From Paraprevotella sp. (lineage in GTDB: Bacteria; Bacteroidota; Bacteroidia; Bacteroidales; Bacteroidaceae): 7,337 bases of DNA. Within the stretch, counting starts at the first letter, position 1. Each line of letters starts with the position of its first letter. The notes under the pieces were generated by a model. That model was given only the letters and a program-made list of their open reading frames with translations. It was not told the DNA's origin and ran no database searches. This document shows, piece by piece, positions 5,546 to 7,337 of the stretch. Where the stretch lies: assembly GCA_017630975.1 (NCBI GenBank), contig JAGBUF010000191.1:1-7337 (forward strand), read 5' to 3'. A program made the translations under genes and the position numbers.

Positions 5546-6559
5546 ATGAAACAGACAATAAAGACAGCTATACACTATACCTTGTTCTTATTCGTTTGCA
5601 GTATGTGCATTACCTGCAGCAATAAATCCAACTCTGGAAAGAAAGTAAATGCCAATATGACAATGGCTGTTGCTCCTCTATTCAATGCAGATAGTGCCTA
5701 TTCATTCATTGCGGAACAATGCCTTTTCGGTCCACGTGTACCCAATAGCGAAGCACACCGAAAATGCGGAGACTATTTGGTCAATAAATTCAAAAGTTAT
5801 GGGGCAACAGTTGTTGAACAGAAAACCAATCTGAAAGCTTTCGACGGCACAATACTTGATGCACGTAATATCATAGCATCATTCAATCCTCAACATGAAG
5901 TGCGTTATCTGATTTGCGGTCATTGGGATAGTCGTCCGTGGGCAGACAACGACCCAGACCCTGCTAACTGGGGCAAGCCGGTCATGGGAGCCAACGATGG
6001 TGCAAGTGGTGTGGGGGTAATGCTTGAATTGGCAAGAGCCATTCAATCGCAACCAATGAACATCGGGATAGACTTGATTTGTTTTGATGCAGAAGACTAC
6101 GGAGTTCCACAATGGGAGAATCGCTATGAGGATACATCCTCCTCATGGTGTCTTGGTTCACAATATTGGTCGTCCTACCCACATTACTATGGATATCGCG
6201 CTCGTTATGGCATCCTATTGGACATGGTTGGAGGCATGGGATGCACTTTCTCAAAAGAAGGATATTCTACCCACTATGCGCCACAAATTGTGGACCTTGT
6301 ATGGAAAACGGCTGCACAATTAGGTTACGGACAGTTCTTCCCACGTCGTAACGGGGGGTATATCACAGATGACCATGTCCCCGTAAATGAGACACTCCGA
6401 GTACCATGTATCAATATCGTTCCTTATTTCACAGATGGACCGTCAAATTTCGGACCTACATGGCACACGGTCAAGGATAATATCAATCATATTGACAAGA
6501 ATGTATTAAAAGCAGTAGGGCAAACTGTTTTACAAGTGATATACAACGAAAATCTATAA
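5546..6559 (+). CDS. Type II glutaminyl-peptide cyclotransferase (M28 fold), exported
   Basis: This 337-residue zinc enzyme of the M28 fold matches the mammalian-like glutaminyl cyclases known from Porphyromonas, Tannerella and Prevotella, which turn N-terminal Gln into pyroglutamate. Motifs in order: FGPRVPNSEAH (61-71), CGHWDSRPWADNDPDP (124-139), metal ligand Asp151 in GANDGASG, catalytic Glu183 with metal ligand Asp184 in CFDAEDYG, WCLGSQYW (201-208), LLDMVGG (224-230), DDHVP (275-279), and metal ligand His307 beside Trp306 in TWHTVKDN. CGHWDSRP and WHTVKDN set it apart from ordinary M28 aminopeptidases. The N-terminus has a basic start, a hydrophobic stretch (8-22) and CITC (21-24). The latter is a poor lipobox because Thr precedes Cys24, so lipidation is likely but not certain; export is well supported. 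It begins 10 bases after the fusion peptidase and ends 4 bases before sufE. The likely substrates are exported proteins with N-terminal Gln. Confidence 0.9.
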   Translation: MKQTIKTAIHYTLFLFVCSMCITCSNKSNSGKKVNANMTMAVAPLFNADSAYSFIAEQCLFGPRVPNSEAHRKCGDYLVNKFKSYGATVVEQKTNLKAFDGTILDARNIIASFNPQHEVRYLICGHWDSRPWADNDPDPANWGKPVMGANDGASGVGVMLELARAIQSQPMNIGIDLICFDAEDYGVPQWENRYEDTSSSWCLGSQYWSSYPHYYGYRARYGILLDMVGGMGCTFSKEGYSTHYAPQIVDLVWKTAAQLGYGQFFPRRNGGYITDDHVPVNETLRVPCINIVPYFTDGPSNFGPTWHTVKDNINHIDKNVLKAVGQTVLQVIYNENL

Positions 6560-6563
6560 AAAC

Positions 6564-6989
6564 ATGAATACGATCAATACACTTCAGGATGAAATCATTG
6601 AAGAATTCAACGATTTTGACGATTGGATGGACAAATATCAACTTTTGATTGATTTGGGGAGCGAACAACCTTCACTCCCCGAAGAATACAAAAACGACCA
6701 GAATTTAATTGACGGTTGTCAAAGTCGTGTATGGCTACAAGCCGATTATCGCGATGGAATAGTCTATTTTCAAGCTGAAAGCGATGCTTTAATCGTAAAA
6801 GGTATCGTCAGTCTACTGGTAAAGGTGCTGAATGGTCATAGCCCACAAGACATCATCGATGCAGATCTCTATTTTATTGAACGCATCGGGCTGAAAGAGC
6901 ATTTATCCCCCACTCGCAGCAATGGATTGGTTGCTATGTTGAAACAAATGAAGATGTATGCTTTAGCGTTCAAAGCTAAAGAAAGTTGA
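6564..6989 (+). CDS. sufE: SufE family cysteine-desulfurase sulfur acceptor
   Basis: The 141-residue cytoplasmic protein is of normal SufE length. The sulfur-accepting cysteine is Cys52 in LIDGCQSRVWL, equivalent to Cys51 of E. coli SufE. Further family landmarks are DDWMDKYQLLIDLG (19-32), LPEEYK (38-43) and the C-terminal LSPTRSNGL (114-122). SufE takes persulfide sulfur from the desulfurase SufS and passes it to the SufBCD Fe-S scaffold. None of those partners is in the window, so the gene sits apart from a suf cluster here. Its start is 4 bases after the cyclotransferase stop, implying co-transcription and probable translational coupling. Its 3' end converges on oxyR with two bases between the stop codons and no clear terminator. 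High confidence. Confidence 0.95.
   Translation: MNTINTLQDEIIEEFNDFDDWMDKYQLLIDLGSEQPSLPEEYKNDQNLIDGCQSRVWLQADYRDGIVYFQAESDALIVKGIVSLLVKVLNGHSPQDIIDADLYFIERIGLKEHLSPTRSNGLVAMLKQMKMYALAFKAKES
6961..6981. repeat. Perfect inverted repeat inside the 3' end of sufE
   Basis: Arms CTTTAGC (6961-6967) and GCTAAAG (6975-6981) flank a 7-base spacer. The hairpin falls in the last codons of sufE and lies just past the oxyR stop on the other strand. Neither strand has a T run after it, so it is not a standard intrinsic terminator; it could stabilise the 3' ends of the convergent transcripts or be chance. Confidence 0.5.
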
Positions 6990-6991
6990 TT

Positions 6992-7337
6992 CTACACTAA
7001 TATTTGCGTCGCTTTAGTGGTCAGCATCTCGTTGGGTACAGCCTCTTGTATCTCTCGAACGAGCATGTTGATTACTTTGTGTCGTATAAAATTTTCGTGG
7101 GTCAACATGATGATTTTTCTCGTCGGACATGGAACGGCAAAGGGTCTGACCAATTCTACTTGCTTCTCGCACATCTGATGTACAGCGAGTGCCGGAATGA
7201 ATGTAGCTCCCCTTCCACTTTCCACCATACGCATGAACGTTTCCAAACTTCCCAATCTGTACTTTTCTTGACTGGAACGTGCACTCTTCAATTGACAAAA
7301 TTTCAAAAATTGGTCACGAAAACAATGTCCTTCATCC
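6992..7337 (-). CDS. oxyR: OxyR peroxide-sensing LysR-family regulator, C-terminal part
   Basis: The last 114 residues are visible on the minus strand, ending at TAG (6994-6992); the N-terminal DNA-binding domain and start lie off the right edge. The visible part starts DEGHCFRDQFLKFCQLK. This matches E. coli OxyR around its redox pair, with GHCxRDQ holding the peroxidatic Cys (equivalent of Cys199) and the resolving Cys (Cys208) nine residues later at identical spacing. SLETFMRMVESGRGATFIPA and the following ALAV match the conserved LysR effector-domain segment SLETLxxMVxxGxGxTxLPALAV. The protein senses hydrogen peroxide by forming a disulfide and activates peroxide-defence genes, a known system in Bacteroides. 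A TTG at 7306 should not be taken as a start, because the homologous frame continues through it to the window edge. Only the upstream extent is unseen. Confidence 0.93.
   Translation of the reverse strand, partial: DEGHCFRDQFLKFCQLKSARSSQEKYRLGSLETFMRMVESGRGATFIPALAVHQMCEKQVELVRPFAVPCPTRKIIMLTHENFIRHKVINMLVREIQEAVPNEMLTTKATQILV
6995..7019. repeat. Second inverted repeat at the sufE/oxyR junction
   Basis: CACTAA (6995-7000) and TTAGTG (7014-7019) form a short perfect inverted repeat with a 13-base spacer, in the last codons of oxyR just beyond the sufE stop. With the repeat at 6961-6981, each convergent transcript would have a possible hairpin at or just after its stop codon. No T run follows on either strand. 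Support is weak. Confidence 0.3.

Noticed and set aside
5546..6559. Assignment as an ordinary M28 aminopeptidase
   Set aside because: CGHWDSRP, the FDAEDYG pair and WHTVKDN fit the glutaminyl cyclase branch; some residual chance of a cyclase-like peptidase remains.
7304..7306. TTG codon as the start of a 104-residue minus-strand protein
   Set aside because: The same frame continues upstream with GHCFRDQ, the OxyR redox motif, to the window edge; the TTG is an internal Leu codon.
1..7337. CRISPR arrays, tRNA or rRNA genes, insertion sequences, riboswitches, phage or defence systems
   Set aside because: No regularly spaced repeats, transposase or integrase motifs, or structured RNA signatures were seen; almost all of the sequence is accounted for by conserved housekeeping-type genes.

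Overview
The window looks like chromosomal DNA from a Bacteroidales member (Bacteroides, Phocaeicola or a close relative; the genus cannot be fixed from sequence alone). The evidence is: promoter -7 elements of the form TAnnTTTG, A-rich leaders instead of Shine-Dalgarno sequences, a mammalian-type (type II) glutaminyl cyclase lipoprotein, a SIRT5/CobB-type sirtuin without zinc cysteines, and tandem exported FKBPs. I see no mobile element, CRISPR array, tRNA or rRNA, and no composition break suggesting recent transfer. Nearly every base is coding.

Layout. (1) Positions 1-654, minus strand: a Sir2/CobB-type NAD-dependent lysine deacylase whose last residues lie off the left edge. (2) Positions 655-770: a divergent promoter region. 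(3) Positions 771-3172, plus strand: three tandem FKBP-type peptidyl-prolyl isomerases, 17 and 15 bases apart. The first has no export signal, the second is a lipoprotein and the third is exported. A strong intrinsic terminator at 3188-3225 ends the run. (4) Positions 3301-6989, plus strand: a tight four-gene run (gaps of 9, 10 and 4 bases) behind its own Bacteroidales-type promoter. It encodes an Lrp/AsnC-family regulator, a 588-residue fusion of a gamma-glutamyl hydrolase-like class I amidotransferase domain (C26) to a membrane-dipeptidase-type (M19) metallopeptidase, a type II glutaminyl-peptide cyclotransferase, and the sulfur acceptor SufE. (5) Positions 6992-7337, minus strand: the C-terminal third of OxyR with both redox cysteines, converging on sufE with only two bases between the stop codons.

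How the genes may work together. The FKBP run supplies prolyl isomerases to the cytoplasm and to the envelope. In the second run the regulator probably controls its neighbours and itself. The C26-M19 fusion has complete catalytic residues in both halves. It could remove a gamma-glutamyl group and then split the remaining dipeptide within one cytoplasmic protein, for example on glutathione-like or gamma-glutamyl muropeptide substrates. The cyclotransferase would cap N-terminal glutamine on exported proteins. SufE (sulfur from cysteine for Fe-S clusters) and OxyR (peroxide response) fit a thiol/redox setting, but that link is inference from gene order.

The items most worth a second look are the C26-M19 fusion beside an Lrp-type regulator, the duplicated N-terminal unit in the two exported FKBPs, the zinc-cysteine-less sirtuin, and the sufE/oxyR convergent junction with inverted repeats but no obvious terminator.
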